From positions 620,001 to 684,000 of the forward strand of contig NZ_JAFKDE010000002.1 of NCBI RefSeq assembly GCF_017255295.1: a stretch of 64,000 bases of DNA. The letters run 5' to 3'. Below, piece after piece: positions 26,812 to 37,714 of the stretch. A program made the translations under genes and the position numbers. The first letter of the stretch is position 1. Every line of letters starts with the position of its first letter. Under the pieces are notes generated by a model. The model did no database searches, was not told the DNA's origin, and saw nothing but the letters and a program-made list of their open reading frames with translations. The stretch is from Nitratireductor aquimarinus (GTDB taxonomy: Bacteria; Pseudomonadota; Alphaproteobacteria; Rhizobiales; Rhizobiaceae).

Positions 26812-27345
26812 ATGGACGAAGCCCCGCAGTGGACAGGCGCGCAGGCCAGCCGGCAACCGGCCTGGGGCGCAGTGATTTCGATGTCGTTAGGGTCAGGACC
26901 CATTAATATGGCCGCAATGGTCGGCCTGATTTGTGCGGATACGCGAAGCAAGGCCGCAGGAAGACTTCATGTCTTTCAAGGGCTTGCGACAAAGTAGCCC
27001 GTGCAAATCAGGCTGATCCGAAGGACGCTCGATAGACCGGCGACCTGCTGCGTCAAACCCCTTGACCGGGGGGAAACCCCGCTCTGCGGGCTGGCGTTCG
27101 GCGCCGTTCCGGTGAGCTGGTCCACGTGGCTGGCGCGGACGGTGCCGGATCAGGCCGAAAGCGCCGGCGGTCTTCTGGTGGCGGCAATCCAGTTTGCCAT
27201 CGCCATTGGCGCGGCAGGTGGCGGGCTGATTTTCGATGTCGGTGGCGCGCAGGGCGTGTTCAGCGTTTCGAGCGTGGTGCTGGTACTGGCGGCGGTGATG
27301 ATCTTCATCCGCGTTCGCCCGCAGGTGGTGGCAGCGCCTGCCTGA
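26812..27345 (+). pseudogene. MFS transporter remnant, interrupted and internally deleted
   Basis: ATG 26812 opens a reading frame whose first residues (to about 26888, through AWGAVISMSLG) look like the start of a major-facilitator transporter. The frame then enters unrelated sequence beginning with the palindrome GGGTCAGGACCC and meets a TAG at 26995-26997. From about 27079 to 27345 the same frame encodes a clear MFS C-terminus (GLAFGAVPVSWSTWLARTVP, then two hydrophobic helices). Most of the roughly 400-residue protein is missing. The structure suggests insertion of a mobile element followed by deletion. It lies divergent from the AraC regulator. Confidence 0.8.
26889..27078. mobile_element. 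Possible insertion-sequence remnant inside the MFS pseudogene
   Basis: About 190 bases of non-MFS sequence are bounded on the left by the palindrome GGGTCAGGACCC (26890-26901). The right edge lies near the return to MFS coding around 27079. No matching inverted repeat is seen on the right and no transposase domain can be recognised on either strand. This may be one end of an element left after deletion. Identification as an IS is inference. Confidence 0.4.
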
Positions 27346-27609
27346 CGCAGCGCGGAAAAAACAGAACGGTTGCGGGATGGGGCGAGAGCCTCGTCCCGTC
27401 TGCTTTGGCAAGCAGAAGCACTGTTGCCCTTGTCACATGTAGAACTGTTCCATTCCCGGTAAGAAAAAATCTTCTCTTCAATCGATAAAGCGGCGGATGC
27501 TCCGTTGGTTGGCCTTGCCTTGATGGTCGCTGCCGCTTAACGCTGCCTCCCGTAGCCGGTGCAGCACAAGTTCCAGGCGCCGGCAAATCGACCGGAAGGG
27601 GAATGCAGC

Positions 27610-30285
<2,676 letters not shown>

Positions 30286-30327
30286 CGCGCTCTGCCGAAT
30301 GAAGCCGTCGGGGATCAGTGGGCCGCG

Positions 30328-30690
30328 TTACTGAACGCGGTCCAGCGTCGTTATCAGGCTGGCATAGGCATTGACGATACGCGCCACCGGCAGATCGCTG
30401 GTCTCGATGCTCTCGACATCAAGCGTGTCGCTTCCCGTCCGCTGTACCACGAGCGCATGGACAGGCGTGTCCTCGTCCTCAAGCGCAATGGCGGCAACCC
30501 AGTCGCAATCGTTCACGCCATCAAGGCGCATCTGAAACAGAAGACGCCCTTCGATCTGTTCAAGAGCGTGTTTCACCGCGCCCTCAAAACCCTGTTCGAC
30601 GAAATCCTGATGTTTGAGGGCGAGCTCCAGCTCAACCAGTTCGAGCGGGCCTGCTGCCGTTTCGTTCTGTTCTAGAAGCGCAGTCTGCAT
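30328..30690 (-). CDS. Conserved hypothetical protein (120 aa)
   Basis: A 120-aa acidic soluble protein without signal peptide or membrane segment. It contains LELVELELALKHQDFVEQGFEGAVKHALEQIEGRLLFQMRLDGV and ends in IVNAYASLITTLDRVQ (only fragments are quoted). It has a normal Shine-Dalgarno (GAGG) before the ATG at 30690 and codon use like its neighbours, so it is probably a real gene. I do not recognise the family. It is convergent to ppdK, and its 3' end carries a short inverted repeat (CCGCGTT / AACGCGG) at 30322-30339. Confidence 0.65.
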   Translation of the reverse strand: MQTALLEQNETAAGPLELVELELALKHQDFVEQGFEGAVKHALEQIEGRLLFQMRLDGVNDCDWVAAIALEDEDTPVHALVVQRTGSDTLDVESIETSDLPVARIVNAYASLITTLDRVQ

Positions 30691-30917
30691 GGCGGAACCT
30701 CACAACATTTTCCCACGCAACCCCTCCGACCATGACATTGTGCGCGCGAGCGTGGCTGGATTATGGCGTGTTACAATAACCTAAGAAGATGGTTATATGG
30801 TCCGGTTGTCACCTGTTTCAAGGCGCGGGTGCTGGCTGAATCATTGTCGCAGCCAATGGGTGCAAGGCCCTGAAATCTTAAACATTCCACTGAAATTGAA
30901 TTTTCTGCCGATCAGCA

Positions 30918-31748
30918 ATGCGTTATGAGGCTCTATCTCTGATGGCAATGGCGCGTTCGGTTGGGTTCATGACGGCAACATTGGTACGGCAAATGGCTCC
31001 CGCCGCTCCCTGGTGTCGAAGGCTTGCGCTCTTCTCGCTGGTTCTGCTCATCGTGTCGGGCGCATCGCATCGCTTCGGACTTCTGGAAACGGTTCCTTTC
31101 CTGTGGCTCCTGGGGCTGGGCGGAGCGCTTGCCTTTGTCGCCTTCATGCTCGGTGTGATGGCGCTTCTGCAGGTCTGGGAACATGGCTCTCTGGGTGCTG
31201 CAATGGCGGCGGGTGGAATGTTCGTCGCGGCCATTGCGCTGGTTCCCTTCGGCATTTCCGGATACCGCTTTTTTGAACATCCGCAACTGGTCGACATCTC
31301 GACCGACCCTGAAAACCCGCCGCAAATGCCACTGGCTGCGCGGGCGCGGAGCGGCGTGATGAATGCCGTCGAGCCCATGTCTGCCGAGAGCCAGGCAATG
31401 CAGCAGCAGGACTATCCCGAGGTAACGGGGCGGCGCTACGAGTACACGGCTGACAATGTCATTGAAGTTGTGCGCGCGATGATGCGCGAGAGGGGATGGC
31501 AGCCACAGGGGCCTGAAGGGCTGCAACTTGCCGGCGCCAGCGTCACGCTGGAAGGGGTGGCGCATTCCTATCTTCTGGGGTTTCCGTCTGATGTGGCCAT
31601 ACGCATCGAAGACGACCAGGCCGCCACCTTCGTCGACATGCGGTCGGCGTCTCGATATGGACGCCACGATCTTGGGGACAATGCGCAGCGTATCCAGCGC
31701 TTCCTGAAGGAACTTGATGAACGCATGGCCTTCCTGGCCCCGGTCTAA
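30918..31748 (+). CDS. DUF1499 domain membrane protein
   Basis: A protein of up to 276 aa. Three hydrophobic helices lie at about residues 34-52, 60-85 and 93-112, followed by a soluble DUF1499 domain: ENPPQMPLAARAR, RRYEYTADNVIEVVRAMMRERGW, and the signature VDMRSASRYGRHDLGDNAQRI near the C-terminus (18 of these residues are the core). DUF1499 has no assigned function. Starts at 30918, 30942, 30948 or 30969 are all possible; no strong ribosome site decides among them. Confidence 0.82.
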   Translation: MRYEALSLMAMARSVGFMTATLVRQMAPAAPWCRRLALFSLVLLIVSGASHRFGLLETVPFLWLLGLGGALAFVAFMLGVMALLQVWEHGSLGAAMAAGGMFVAAIALVPFGISGYRFFEHPQLVDISTDPENPPQMPLAARARSGVMNAVEPMSAESQAMQQQDYPEVTGRRYEYTADNVIEVVRAMMRERGWQPQGPEGLQLAGASVTLEGVAHSYLLGFPSDVAIRIEDDQAATFVDMRSASRYGRHDLGDNAQRIQRFLKELDERMAFLAPV

Positions 31749-31790
31749 CGCTTCAGGCTGTTTCCGCTTTCGCCGAAATTGCTCTCGCGT

Positions 31791-32696
31791 TCAGCCCGGA
31801 AAATAGATCGCGTCGATTGACGGATCGTTCTCCGTCGTCACGGCCCCGCGTGCGACCAGATCTTCCAGATGGGCGAGAACGGAGAGGGCGGCTGCCCCAT
31901 GAAGCCGGGGATCGGTGTCCCGGTAAATGGCCTGAACCATTTCCGTTATGGTGCGATCACCGCGCTCGATGCGGTCCAGAACGGCGCGCTCGCGCATCTT
32001 CCGGTGGGCCTTCAGGCCACGCATGAAGCGCTGGGGCATGCGGACGCGACTGCCATGGCCGGGCAGGAACACCGTGTCGTCACGCTCCAGCAGGCGATCA
32101 AGCGAGGCCATGTAATCGGACATCGCGCCGTCGGGCGGGGCGACGATGGAGGTGGCCCAGGCCATCACATGGTCTGCCGAGAAGAGCACGCCGGTTCCTT
32201 CCAGTGCGAACACCGCATGATTGGCGGCGTGGCCCGGCGTGTGGATTGCGCGCAGCGCCCAGCCATCGCCCTCGACAAGCTCGTCATCGGCGAGTGCGAT
32301 GTCGGGACTGAAATCCATGTCGGCGCTGGCGTCGAGCGGGTTGGTTTCGCCAATGCGCAGCGGACGGGCGGCGCGGTGTGGGCCTTCTGCGCAGACCAGC
32401 GCGCCGGTCTCCCGCGAAAGCCTCGCGGCGAGCGGCGAGTGATCCTTGTGGGTGTGGCTGACGAAGATGTGGCTGACCGGCCGGCCGCCAATGGCCCTGA
32501 GCAGCGCCTGGAAGTGGGCTTCGTCCTCCGGGCCGGGATCGATGACGGCGAGGCTGGAGGTGCCGACGATATAGCTGTTCGTGCCGTGAAAGGTGAAGGC
32601 GCTGGGGTTGTTGACCGTAAGGCGCTGAATGTCGGGAGCGATCTCGACGGCCTCGCCATAGGCGGGGTCGAAACGCGTTTCAAATTCGAGAGCCAT
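31791..32696 (-). CDS. MBL-fold metallohydrolase (LACTB2/GloB-like)
   Basis: A 301-aa metallo-beta-lactamase-fold hydrolase. The metal site motif is SHTHKDHSPLAARL, with later ligands His in AIHTPGHAANHAVF and Asp in LFSADHVMAW. The C-terminal helical segment (MRGLKAHRKMRERAVL and ITEMVQAIYRDTD) is typical of the LACTB2-like subgroup with a winged-helix tail, some of which are RNA or thioester hydrolases. Substrate unknown. Longer in-frame upstream sequence overlaps bioY on the other strand and is excluded. Confidence 0.9.
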   Translation of the reverse strand: MALEFETRFDPAYGEAVEIAPDIQRLTVNNPSAFTFHGTNSYIVGTSSLAVIDPGPEDEAHFQALLRAIGGRPVSHIFVSHTHKDHSPLAARLSRETGALVCAEGPHRAARPLRIGETNPLDASADMDFSPDIALADDELVEGDGWALRAIHTPGHAANHAVFALEGTGVLFSADHVMAWATSIVAPPDGAMSDYMASLDRLLERDDTVFLPGHGSRVRMPQRFMRGLKAHRKMRERAVLDRIERGDRTITEMVQAIYRDTDPRLHGAAALSVLAHLEDLVARGAVTTENDPSIDAIYFPG

Positions 32697-32825
32697 GGGC
32701 AACGGGTCCGAAAGTTGGATGCATGCTGGACGCCTGAAAAGCGCATTCAGGTTGCCGCATATCATGGAACCGCTTATAGGAGAAGGAAAGCGGAACAACT
32801 CGCATAAAGCATGAACGGAGACGCC

Positions 32826-33431
32826 ATGTCGCTCGCTATCGCATCCAGATCCCTCGTGTCGCAGTCGCTGCCCGACAATGCAGCACGACGCCTGACCACC
32901 CAGCTCTTCCTCGCCGTGGGCGCAACGCTCCTGCTGGCGCTGTCGGCAAAGACGCGCGTTGTGCTTGGCCCGGTGGATCTTTCGCTGCAGACGCTGGCCG
33001 TTCTTCTGATCGGTGCAACCTTCGGCATGCGCCTCGGTGTTGCGACGCTGCTTCTCTACATGGCTGAAGGCGCGATGGGGCTGCCGGTTTTCCAGGGCAC
33101 GCCGGAAAAGGGCATTGGCCTTGCATACATGATGGGACCGACGGGCGGTTACCTTCTGGGCTTTGTCGCCATGGCGGCGATTGCCGGCTGGGCGGCAGAC
33201 CGCGGCTGGGACCGCAATCCGCTGAAGCTTGCCGGCGCGATGCTGGTGGCGGAGGCAGCTCTGATGGTGCTCGGCTTTGCATGGCTTGCAGGCCTGATCG
33301 GCGCTGAGAATGCCTGGCAGTTCGGCGTTGCGCCGTTCATCATGCCGGACCTGATCAAGGTGGCGCTGGCTGCCTGCTTCATGCCGGCGGCATGGGCGCT
33401 GCTGCGCGGCCTGGGCATATCGAGGCACTAA
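32826..33431 (+). CDS. bioY: Biotin transporter BioY
   Basis: The substrate-binding S component of an ECF-type biotin transporter, an integral membrane protein. It is 201 aa from ATG 32826, which has GGAG seven bases upstream; an earlier ATG at 32811 is less likely. About six membrane helices are visible, together with the family segments ARTQLFLAVGATLLLALSAK-like N-terminal helix, AEGAMGLPVFQG, GPTGGYLLGFVAMAAIAGW and MPDLIKVALAA. No bioMN genes are adjacent, so it may act alone or with ECF parts elsewhere. A strong terminator follows. Confidence 0.93.
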   Translation: MSLAIASRSLVSQSLPDNAARRLTTQLFLAVGATLLLALSAKTRVVLGPVDLSLQTLAVLLIGATFGMRLGVATLLLYMAEGAMGLPVFQGTPEKGIGLAYMMGPTGGYLLGFVAMAAIAGWAADRGWDRNPLKLAGAMLVAEAALMVLGFAWLAGLIGAENAWQFGVAPFIMPDLIKVALAACFMPAAWALLRGLGISRH

Positions 33432-33468
33432 ACGGACATCGAATCGCCGCTTTTACGCGGAACGGAGA

Positions 33469-33503
33469 GCGGGCCAGAAGGGGATGTCTGGCCCGATTTT
33501 TTT
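33469..33503 (+). terminator. Rho-independent terminator after bioY
   Basis: A 9-bp stem CGGGCCAGA / TCTGGCCCG with an 8-base loop is followed by A and seven Ts, ending 33 bases before the galE start. Confidence 0.92.
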
Positions 33504-33535
33504 ATGATTTATTTTAGTTTTTTGAGAGGAACAGC

Positions 33536-34525
33536 ATGAGCGTGTTGGTCACTGGTGGCGCCGGTTATATCGGCAGCCATATGGTCTTGGAGCTTCTCGA
33601 CCATGGAGAAGACGTGGTCGTTCTCGACCGGTTGAGCACGGGCTTTGATTGGGCGGTTCCCGAAGCGGCAACGCTGGTGGTGGGGGATATCGCCGACCAG
33701 ACGCTGGTGGAGGAAATGATCCGCAAGCACGATGTGGACGCGATTATTCACTTTGCGGGCTCGATCGTGGTTCCCGAATCCGTATCCGATCCGCTGGGCT
33801 ATTATCTCAACAACACGGTCAAATCCCATAGTCTGATCGAGAGCGCGGTTCGCTGCGGCGTTCCTCATTTCATCTTTTCTTCCACGGCTGCTGTTTATGG
33901 CAGCCCCGCGCGCTTCCCGGTGGGAGAAGATACCGAACTGCGCCCCGAATCGCCCTATGGCACTTCCAAGATGATGACGGAGCTCATGCTGCGGGATAGC
34001 GCAGCTGCGCACGATTTCGACTATACGGCGCTCCGCTATTTCAACGTCTCCGGCGCTGATCCGCAATTGCGCACGGGGCAGTCGACCAAGGGCGCAACGC
34101 ATCTGATCAAGGTTGCCTGCGAGACCGCCACGGGAAAACGTTGTCATATGGAGGTCTTCGGAACGGATTATGAAACGCCGGACGGCACCTGCGTGCGTGA
34201 TTACATTCACGTGTCCGATCTGGTGAACGCACATTACCTGGCGCTCCGTCGCATGCGCTCGGGTGGCGGCAGCCTCGTGGCCAATTGCGGCTACGGAAAT
34301 GGCTACTCCGTGCTTGAGGTAATCAATGCGGTGAAAGATGTGTCGCAGACTGACTTTGATGTTCGGATTTCCGGCCGTAGACAGGGTGATGCGGTTGCCA
34401 TCGTCGCGGAGGCGGAGCGGTGCCGGAGGGAACTTTCCTGGAAGCCGAAGTATGACGATCTGCGCCAGATCGTGACGCATGCGCTGAACTGGGAAAAGAA
34501 GCTTGCCGGACGGAACCGTAAATGA
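33536..34525 (+). CDS. galE: UDP-glucose 4-epimerase
   Basis: An extended short-chain dehydrogenase that interconverts UDP-glucose and UDP-galactose for surface polysaccharide. It is 329 aa. The NAD-binding motif VTGGAGYIGSH is at the N-terminus, the catalytic Ser lies in FSSTAAVYG and the Tyr/Lys pair in SPYGTSKMMTE (YxxxK); DYIHVSDLVNAH is also typical. Its stop overlaps the next gene's ATG by four bases (ATGA), so it is coupled to a polysaccharide polymerase or ligase gene, supporting a role in exopolysaccharide or LPS synthesis. Confidence 0.95.
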   Translation: MSVLVTGGAGYIGSHMVLELLDHGEDVVVLDRLSTGFDWAVPEAATLVVGDIADQTLVEEMIRKHDVDAIIHFAGSIVVPESVSDPLGYYLNNTVKSHSLIESAVRCGVPHFIFSSTAAVYGSPARFPVGEDTELRPESPYGTSKMMTELMLRDSAAAHDFDYTALRYFNVSGADPQLRTGQSTKGATHLIKVACETATGKRCHMEVFGTDYETPDGTCVRDYIHVSDLVNAHYLALRRMRSGGGSLVANCGYGNGYSVLEVINAVKDVSQTDFDVRISGRRQGDAVAIVAEAERCRRELSWKPKYDDLRQIVTHALNWEKKLAGRNRK

Positions 34526-35757
34526 GGTATGCTGGCGTCAACAGGCTCTTTACGCTCGCCTGTTTCTCAATGCCGCCGGTCGTTGGGTCGGCAACAAGCG
34601 TGGTGTGGCATGGCGGCGCACTTTGGTGTGTCTTTGAAGTGCTTTCGGGACGGCGGCGGCTGAGCCCTGACAGCGCGATGCGCTGGATCGCCATGCTGAT
34701 GCTGCTTTATGTGGCCGCGAACCTTATCGCCTTCCTCATCAATGATCCTTCGTGGCAGAGTGTCTACAAGCTCCTGCCGCTTGCGACCTTCGCTTTGTTT
34801 CCCTTTTCCTACTCGATCTGGACAATCGCCGACCGGGAAGACGTGGCGCAGGCCGCACTCTTGGGATCGGTTATTGCAAGTTTCGGGGCATTGATTTTTG
34901 CCTTCGTACAGTCTGAGTTTCTGGGACTGCGTGCCGAGGGTGGTGCAGGCAACGCACTTGTGTTTGCGGATGTGGCTTGTCTGGCGGGGCTCACCTGTCT
35001 GGCAGGGGGGCTCATCCTTGACAGCAAGAAGGCTCTCTTTCTCCTGCTCGCTTTCGCGGCTGCTTTTGGAGCCGTACTGCTTTCAGAGTCCCGTTCTGTC
35101 TGGCTTGTGATGATTGTGCTCGCTTTCCTGCAATTGTTCATTTTCCGCGCGCGCGTCTTTACGGTTCTGAGAGGGCATGTGCTTGCGCTGCTGGGCGTAG
35201 CCTTGCTGTTGCTGGTCTTGACTTCCGGCCTGATTGTCAGCCGTTTCGATGCCCTTTGGCAGAACGTCGACAGGCTTATGGCCGGAGGGGATTACAACAC
35301 CTCAATCGGACTGCGGGTGGCGCTCTGGGAAAGCGGTGTTCGGCTCTTTGCCGAGAGCCCGATTCTCGGCCACGGGATGCAGAACACCTCGGCGCTCATC
35401 AAGGAACATGTGCTGCGGGATTTCGGCATTGAGGTTGGGTTCACCCATTTTCACAACGGCTTCATGACCATCTTTATCGAGGGTGGCATTGTGGCGGGCT
35501 GTGCGGTGATCGCGATGTTCGCGGTGATCACCGTCTATGCGATAAAGAGCCTCGGGAACAAAGAGGACCCGCTCGCCCGCCTCGGCGGCGCGATGCTGCT
35601 CATGCTTGCAGCGGTCTATGCCGGAGGTGGCAGCGTGAACGTCATGTTCGGCCATGACATTCTTGACACGGTCTTCATGGTCTTTCTGATCGTGGGGCTG
35701 TTCCTGGCGCGGGGAACCTCGCGCCTGACCGATGCGGATCGGGCTGAAAGGCCTTGA
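34522..35757 (+). CDS. O-antigen ligase/polymerase family membrane protein (Wzy_C)
   Basis: A 411-aa polytopic membrane protein with about 10-12 helices. The large periplasmic loop carries the Wzy_C/O-antigen ligase pattern: LRVALWESGVRLFAESPILGHG and later FTHFHNGFMTIFIEGG, with the conserved His in the second. The family includes WaaL ligases and Wzy polymerases, which cannot be separated from sequence alone. It overlaps galE by four bases. Local GC content is slightly lower than the neighbours, usual for polysaccharide genes. Confidence 0.88.
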   Translation: MRYAGVNRLFTLACFSMPPVVGSATSVVWHGGALWCVFEVLSGRRRLSPDSAMRWIAMLMLLYVAANLIAFLINDPSWQSVYKLLPLATFALFPFSYSIWTIADREDVAQAALLGSVIASFGALIFAFVQSEFLGLRAEGGAGNALVFADVACLAGLTCLAGGLILDSKKALFLLLAFAAAFGAVLLSESRSVWLVMIVLAFLQLFIFRARVFTVLRGHVLALLGVALLLLVLTSGLIVSRFDALWQNVDRLMAGGDYNTSIGLRVALWESGVRLFAESPILGHGMQNTSALIKEHVLRDFGIEVGFTHFHNGFMTIFIEGGIVAGCAVIAMFAVITVYAIKSLGNKEDPLARLGGAMLLMLAAVYAGGGSVNVMFGHDILDTVFMVFLIVGLFLARGTSRLTDADRAERP

Positions 35758-35770
35758 TGATCTGACGTCG

Positions 35771-35791
35771 CGGCCGCGTTATACGCGGCCG
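35771..35791. terminator. Hairpin between the convergent ligase and manC genes
   Basis: A perfect 8-bp stem CGGCCGCG / CGCGGCCG with a TTATA loop overlaps the last codons of manC. There is no T-tract on either side, so its action as a terminator is uncertain. Confidence 0.4.
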
Positions 35792-37185
35792 TAACGGTCC
35801 TCCAGACGCACGATGTCGTCTTCGCCCAGATAGGAGCCGGACTGCACCTCAATCAGCTCCAGCGGGATCTTGCCGGGGTTTTCCAGCGCGTGGATCTCGC
35901 CAAGCGGAATGTAGGTGGACTGGTTCTCGGTGAGCATGATCGTGTCTTCGCCCTTCAGAACCCGCGCCGTGCCGCGGACGACCACCCAGTGTTCCGCCCG
36001 GTGGTGGTGTTTCTGCACGGAGAGTTTTGCACCGGGCTTCACCGTGATGCGCTTCACCTGGTAGCGGTTGCCGAAATCGATGGAATCGTAATCGCCCCAC
36101 GGACGATAGACCCGGCGATGGTCCACATGCTCGGTGCGGTCGGCGGATTTCAGCTGCGAGACGATCTCCTTGACGTGCTGTACGGCATCACGTTTGGCCA
36201 CGAGGACGGCATCAGCCGTTTCAACGACCACGAGATCCTCAACGCCGACGATGGCGACGAGGCGTTTCTGCGCGGAGACAATGGAGTTTTTGGACGCGAC
36301 CTGCAGAACATCGCCGATGAGCGCATTGCCATCCGCGTCCCGGTCCTGCGCCTCCCAGATGGCCGACCATGAGCCGATGTCGTTCCAGCCGGCGTCGAGC
36401 GGGACCACGGCCGCGCGGTCGGTCTTCTCCATAAGGGCATAGTCGATGGAATCGGAGGGGCATGCCTCGAAGGCCGCGCGCTCGGGACGCAAAAAATAGG
36501 CATCGCTTTCCACGCCGGCCATGGCGGCGCGGCAGGCCTCCAGAATGGCGGGCGCGTGTTTCTGCATGGCGTCCAGATAGACGCTGGCGCGGAACAGGAA
36601 CATGCCGCTGTTCCAGTCGCATGCGCCTTCCTTGAGATAGGCCTTGGCCGTTTCGAGATCCGGCTTTTCCTCGAAGCTGGCCACCGCAAAGCCGCTGTCG
36701 CCGATCTTCTTGCCGCGGCGGATGTAGCCAAAGCCGGTTTCGGGGCAGGTGGGCACGATACCGAAAGTGACGAGCCAGCCTTCCTCGGCAAGCGCCTTTG
36801 CCCTTGAGAGCCCCTCATGGAAGGCGGGCACGTTCTGGATCAGGTGATCTGCGGGCATGACGAGAAGCAGCGGGTCAGCGCCATTCGCCGTCGCCTGAAG
36901 GGCTGCGAGCGTGATCGCGGGCGCGGTGTTGCGGCCGACAGGCTCAAGCAGGATCGGAGCATTTTCGACGCCGGCCTGCCGAAGCTGTTCGGCCGCCAGA
37001 AAGCGGTGCTCTTCATTGCAGACGGTGAGGGGCGTGGCTGCGCCCAGCCCGTCCAGCCGGCGCATTGTCTGTTGCAGCATTGTGCTGTCGCCCACCAGCG
37101 CGCAGAACTGCTTGGGGTAGTGCTCGCGCGAAACCGGCCAGAGCCGCGTTCCCATTCCACCCGCCATGATCACCGGTACCAACAT
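35779..37185 (-). CDS. manC: Mannose-1-phosphate guanylyltransferase / mannose-6-phosphate isomerase
   Basis: A bifunctional enzyme that makes GDP-mannose. It is 468 aa from the ATG at 37185. The nucleotidyltransferase signature [19 protein letters not shown] is near residue 9, FVEKPD-like [13 protein letters not shown] is near residue 165, and the C-terminal cupin PMI domain has [17 protein letters not shown]. The upstream in-frame extension is unconserved. Together with the phosphomannomutase 3 kb away it supplies GDP-mannose for polysaccharide. Confidence 0.96.
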   Translation of the reverse strand: MLVPVIMAGGMGTRLWPVSREHYPKQFCALVGDSTMLQQTMRRLDGLGAATPLTVCNEEHRFLAAEQLRQAGVENAPILLEPVGRNTAPAITLAALQATANGADPLLLVMPADHLIQNVPAFHEGLSRAKALAEEGWLVTFGIVPTCPETGFGYIRRGKKIGDSGFAVASFEEKPDLETAKAYLKEGACDWNSGMFLFRASVYLDAMQKHAPAILEACRAAMAGVESDAYFLRPERAAFEACPSDSIDYALMEKTDRAAVVPLDAGWNDIGSWSAIWEAQDRDADGNALIGDVLQVASKNSIVSAQKRLVAIVGVEDLVVVETADAVLVAKRDAVQHVKEIVSQLKSADRTEHVDHRRVYRPWGDYDSIDFGNRYQVKRITVKPGAKLSVQKHHHRAEHWVVVRGTARVLKGEDTIMLTENQSTYIPLGEIHALENPGKIPLELIEVQSGSYLGEDDIVRLEDRYGRV

Positions 37186-37270
37186 GAGCCTACCCCCGCC
37201 GTTCTGGTTCTGAACCTCTGGATCGCCGCGCACCCCTTCGGGCGCGCAAAGGACGATCCAGAATTTTGAC

Positions 37271-37316
37271 GGAGCATCAGGCCTAAAGCCGGAATCAACT
37301 TTTCAGTCCGACGCTC
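37271..37316. repeat. Dispersed repeat bounded by GAGCATC / GACGCTC
   Basis: GGAGCATCAGGCC, a spacer with AAAGCCGGAATCAACTTTT, and CAGTCCGACGCTC. It resembles the element at 45365-45403 in its GC(A/G)TC ends and central AAAGCCGG. It lies upstream of manC. Confidence 0.5.
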
Positions 37317-37399
37317 TATCTGTCTGTTTTTCCGCACTTATGCGGATGTCAGCTGTTCCCACCTGACTGCGAAATTTTGTGGCCTGTGCCGCAGGCCGC

Positions 37400-37440
37400 C
37401 GGATGCCTTCGAACAGTGCCCGGATGCCTTCGAACAGTGC
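37400..37440. repeat. Tandem direct repeat, two copies of about 20 bp
   Basis: CGGATGCCTTCGAACAGTGC occurs twice in a row with one extra C between. Only two copies and no spacer are present, so it is a simple duplication. Confidence 0.85.
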
Positions 37441-37714
37441 AATGCCGGGAACCTTCGCCAAGGATGCCCCGACTTTAGATTGGAAACGTTGACGCGGGGT
37501 GTAGGCAAGAGCGCCATCAAGGGATTTGCCCCGTCCATGGGGAGAGGGGACTACCTCCACGGTTGTTTTTCTCCCCGCCGCGCCTCGTTCAAGCAGGCCA
37601 ATCGTGCGCACTCATGCGCCCTTTGCCGGGGAGAGGGCGCGATGAACGGCACCGTTTTCTCCCCGCGCCCTCTGCCGCTCCTAGACTTTCCCCGATCAAA
37701 AGGAACGGGCCAAG

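Larger units (their letters stand above)
37186..37714. other. Long intergenic region with repeats
   Basis: These 529 bases have no supportable gene. They hold a rhizobial-type element bounded by GGAGCATC and GACGCTC (37271-37316), a small hairpin CCGCA-CTTA-TGCGG (37331-37344), a direct repeat of about 20 bp in two adjacent copies (37400-37440) and several GGGGAGAGG/CTCCCCGC palindromes (37520-37680). No tRNA or clear promoter was recognised. Confidence 0.6.

Noticed and set aside
26893-27411. 172-residue open frame on the minus strand through the MFS remnant
   Set aside because: It spans the boundary between foreign and MFS sequence and shows no transposase motif, so it is likely a chance frame.
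32697-32825. BioR-like site (CTTATAGGAGA) upstream of bioY
   Set aside because: Only about seven of ten positions match the BioR consensus TTATMKATAA and the dyad is lost; not strong enough to call.
37400-37440. Possible CRISPR
   Set aside because: Only two directly adjacent copies of a repeat with no spacer and no cas gene in the window.
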